Positions 62,310 to 64,000 of a DNA stretch of 64,000 nucleotides are shown here, one piece after another. The notes under the pieces were generated by a model. It saw only the letters and a program-made list of their open reading frames with translations. It was not told the origin of the DNA and searched no databases. A program made the translations under genes and the position numbers. Positions within the stretch are counted from its first letter, which is position 1, and every line of letters starts with the position of its first letter. The stretch comes from Saccharopolyspora spinosa NRRL 18395 (GTDB lineage: Bacteria > Actinomycetota > Actinomycetes > Mycobacteriales > Pseudonocardiaceae), in assembly GCF_000194155.1 (NCBI RefSeq), contig NZ_GL877879.1:203244-267243 (forward strand), given 5' to 3'.

Positions 62310-64000
62310 TCAGCCGAGGCCGACGGCGCGGCGGGCGAAGTGGATCTCCGCCGCGACCTGGCGGAGAGTTTCCGCCACCACCAGCGAGCCGTGGCCCGCG
62401 TCGTAGCGGTAGAACTCGAACGGGAGCTCCCGCGGACCCAACCGGTCCAGGTAGTTCAGGATCTGCTGGATCGGGCAGCGCGGGTCGTTGTCCCCGGCCA
62501 GCACCAGCACCGGCGCCCGCACCTCGTCCACGTAGGTGATCGGCGAAGCCTCCCGGTAAACCTCCGGCACGTCTTCCGGCGAGCCGCCGAAAAGAGCCCG
62601 GTCGTAGGCCCGCAGCGGCTCCATCTCGTCGGCGTACGCCGAGACGTAGTCGGCCACCGGCACCCCGGCGACGCCGCCGGCCCAGCGCTCCGGCTGCGTC
62701 CCCAACGCCAGCAGCGTCAGGTAACCGCCCCACGACGCGCCCGCGACGACGCTCAGCGCCGGTGTGGTCAGCCCCGCCTCGATCGCCCAGTCGTGCACCC
62801 GCGCGACGTCGGCCAGTTCCGTCAGGCCCGGCCGGCCCTCGATGGCGTCCCGCCACGCCGAGCCGTACCCGGTCGAACCCCGGTAGTTGATCTCCACCAC
62901 GGCGAACCCGGCATCCAGCCAAGCCGCCCGGTAGGCGGAGAACCGGTCCTCGTCGGCCGCGTGCGGCCCGCCGTGCAGGTTGAACACCGTCGGCAACGGC
63001 CCTTCCCCGGCGTCGGCCGGGCGCGCCACCAGCGCGTGCACCGTCTTGTTCGGCCCATACGGGACCTCGACGAACACGTCGTTGACGGCCTCCGAACCCG
63101 GTGCGCGGTCGCCGGGCGGCGTCAGCAGCACCCGGTCCGCACCGGCGCGCGAAACCGTCCGCACCAGCGAAGGCGTCGCCGCCGACGACCACACGTACTC
63201 CACCGAGTGGTCTGGGCGCACCGACGCGCCCGCCACCGTTCCCGGCGGGGTCGCCAGCTCGGTGAGGATCTCTTCCGCGAGGTCGTAGCGGTGCATCGTG
63301 GTCCGCGCGTGGTGAGTATGCGCGATCAGCAGCGCCTTGCCGTCCGGGTACCAGTCGGCGGAGACCTCACCGGGCAGGTCGAGCTTGATCTCGCTCTCGG
63401 TGTCCGCAGCGACGTCCCAGACCAGCAGCTCCTCCTTGCCGCGCCGCTCGTGCAGCACCAGCAGCCGGGGGTCGCCGGTGACCGGCGCGAACGCCAGCGC
63501 GTCCAGACCCTTGCCGGGGCCGTCCCACTTCTCGGCGACCTCGGAGCCGTCGACGCGCAGCACCCGCAGCGCGGGGTGGCGGCTGTCGCCGTGCTCGGAG
63601 TGCGAGATCACCACCATCGACTCGTCCCAGGACATGGCTGACAACCCGCCGTCCTGCTCGTGCTGGTAGAGAACTTCCGGACGGCCGCCGTCGCGCGCCA
63701 CCCACACCGTCACGCCGTCGTCGGTGGACATCCCCACGCCGATCACCGACGACCCGAGCTCCAGCCCCGCCGGGTACCCGGGGTGGGTGTCCGGCAGACC
63801 CGGCCGCGTCTCACCGGAGGCGAACGGCTCGACGACCCAGCTGCCGAACTCGTCGCCGTCGGTGTCGTCGAACCACCAGACCTGCTCGCCGTCCGCCGAC
63901 AACGTTCCGTGGAACGTCCCCTGTGGACGGTCGGTGATCTGGCGGTGCTCGTCGGAGTCGCGGTCCCAGGCGTAGATCTCCCAGGTACCGCTGACGTTCG
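62310..64000 (-). CDS. S9 family peptidase, 5' end outside the window
   Basis: At least 563 residues; the frame stays open to the last base (WEIYAWDRDSDEHRQITDRP), so the true start lies beyond. The N-terminal part is propeller-like (SADGEQVWWFDDTDGDEFGS), and the C-terminal hydrolase has the nucleophile in VVAGASWGGYLTLLALGTQP, the Asp in LVLAGDNDPRCPIQQI and the His in YDAGHGSLVV, as in acylaminoacyl-peptidase/prolyl oligopeptidase types. No export signal can be judged. It differs in detail from the S9 peptidase at 868-2679 (GASWGG against GGSYGG). Confidence 0.92.
   Translation of the reverse strand, partial: NVSGTWEIYAWDRDSDEHRQITDRPQGTFHGTLSADGEQVWWFDDTDGDEFGSWVVEPFASGETRPGLPDTHPGYPAGLELGSSVIGVGMSTDDGVTVWVARDGGRPEVLYQHEQDGGLSAMSWDESMVVISHSEHGDSRHPALRVLRVDGSEVAEKWDGPGKGLDALAFAPVTGDPRLLVLHERRGKEELLVWDVAADTESEIKLDLPGEVSADWYPDGKALLIAHTHHARTTMHRYDLAEEILTELATPPGTVAGASVRPDHSVEYVWSSAATPSLVRTVSRAGADRVLLTPPGDRAPGSEAVNDVFVEVPYGPNKTVHALVARPADAGEGPLPTVFNLHGGPHAADEDRFSAYRAAWLDAGFAVVEINYRGSTGYGSAWRDAIEGRPGLTELADVARVHDWAIEAGLTTPALSVVAGASWGGYLTLLALGTQPERWAGGVAGVPVADYVSAYADEMEPLRAYDRALFGGSPEDVPEVYREASPITYVDEVRAPVLVLAGDNDPRCPIQQILNYLDRLGPRELPFEFYRYDAGHGSLVVAETLRQVAAEIHFARRAVGLG

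Overview
The window is a high-GC actinomycete chromosome segment. Gene styles and anchor genes (dnaX tail, ybaB/ebfC, recR, leuA, ask, asd in mycobacteria-like relative order) suggest Pseudonocardiales, Saccharopolyspora-like; this placement is inferred from synteny and style only. Start codons are mixed ATG/GTG, many gene pairs overlap by 4 nt (ATGA or GTGA), and genes are separated by long intergenic palindromes.

Layout. 1-3.9 kb: dnaX 3' end, an S9 peptidase on the other strand, ybaB and recR. 4.3-10.3 kb: a complete five-gene dipeptide/oligopeptide ABC transporter operon. 10.5-13.6 kb: a small Cys protein, an IS5-type transposase scrap, a VOC protein and a divergent EamA exporter/LysR pair. 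13.6-17.1 kb: a TIM-barrel glycosidase-like protein and a broken enolase-superfamily gene. 17.3-24.2 kb: DedA, leuA behind an apparent leader-peptide attenuator, two tandem small membrane paralogues, a FUSC protein and a kynureninase-like protein that lacks its PLP lysine. 24.2-32.7 kb: gene remnants, a DGPF protein/ECF sigma pair, an XRE/DUF397 pair, small proteins, two PadR-regulated units and a nitroreductase. 32.8-40.4 kb: a mannosyltransferase, ask-asd, a secreted 5'-nucleotidase and an FGGY kinase. 40.5-41.1 kb: an orphan Fur regulator.

41.4-52.0 kb holds the most distinctive locus. It resembles the mycobacterial ini (isoniazid-inducible) system: an IniB-type low-complexity protein, two dynamin-like GTPases (IniA- and IniC-like, overlapping by 4 nt), a membrane-anchored Hsp70-like protein and a large ATPase-LuxR regulator (Hsp70 and regulator also overlap by 4 nt). 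A complete ISL3-type element with a perfect 8-bp target duplication has inserted between the iniB-like and iniA-like genes. The inferred role is envelope or membrane stress, with the regulator controlling the divergent iniB/Hsp70 promoter region.

52.4-64 kb: an HSL-type esterase, an FMN reductase, Dps, gene remnants, an old-yellow-enzyme/TetR pair, a GNAT acetyltransferase, a GH35 beta-galactosidase, a methyltransferase, a frameshifted DUF1059 protein and a second S9 peptidase running off the end.

Two dispersed palindrome families recur. One is a 46-nt element built on TTTCAATGGAAA-type half sites; one copy sits inside the GH35 coding sequence and two loci carry it as the same double-copy block. 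The other is a ~60-nt hairpin built on GAACGGACCGTTC. Several genes (ask, iniB-like, the enolase homologue, a zinc-finger protein, DUF1059, the ISL3 transposase) have frame breaks. Some are probably real decay, but the 11-nt gap in normally essential ask makes sequence error a serious alternative. No tRNA, rRNA or CRISPR was recognised.
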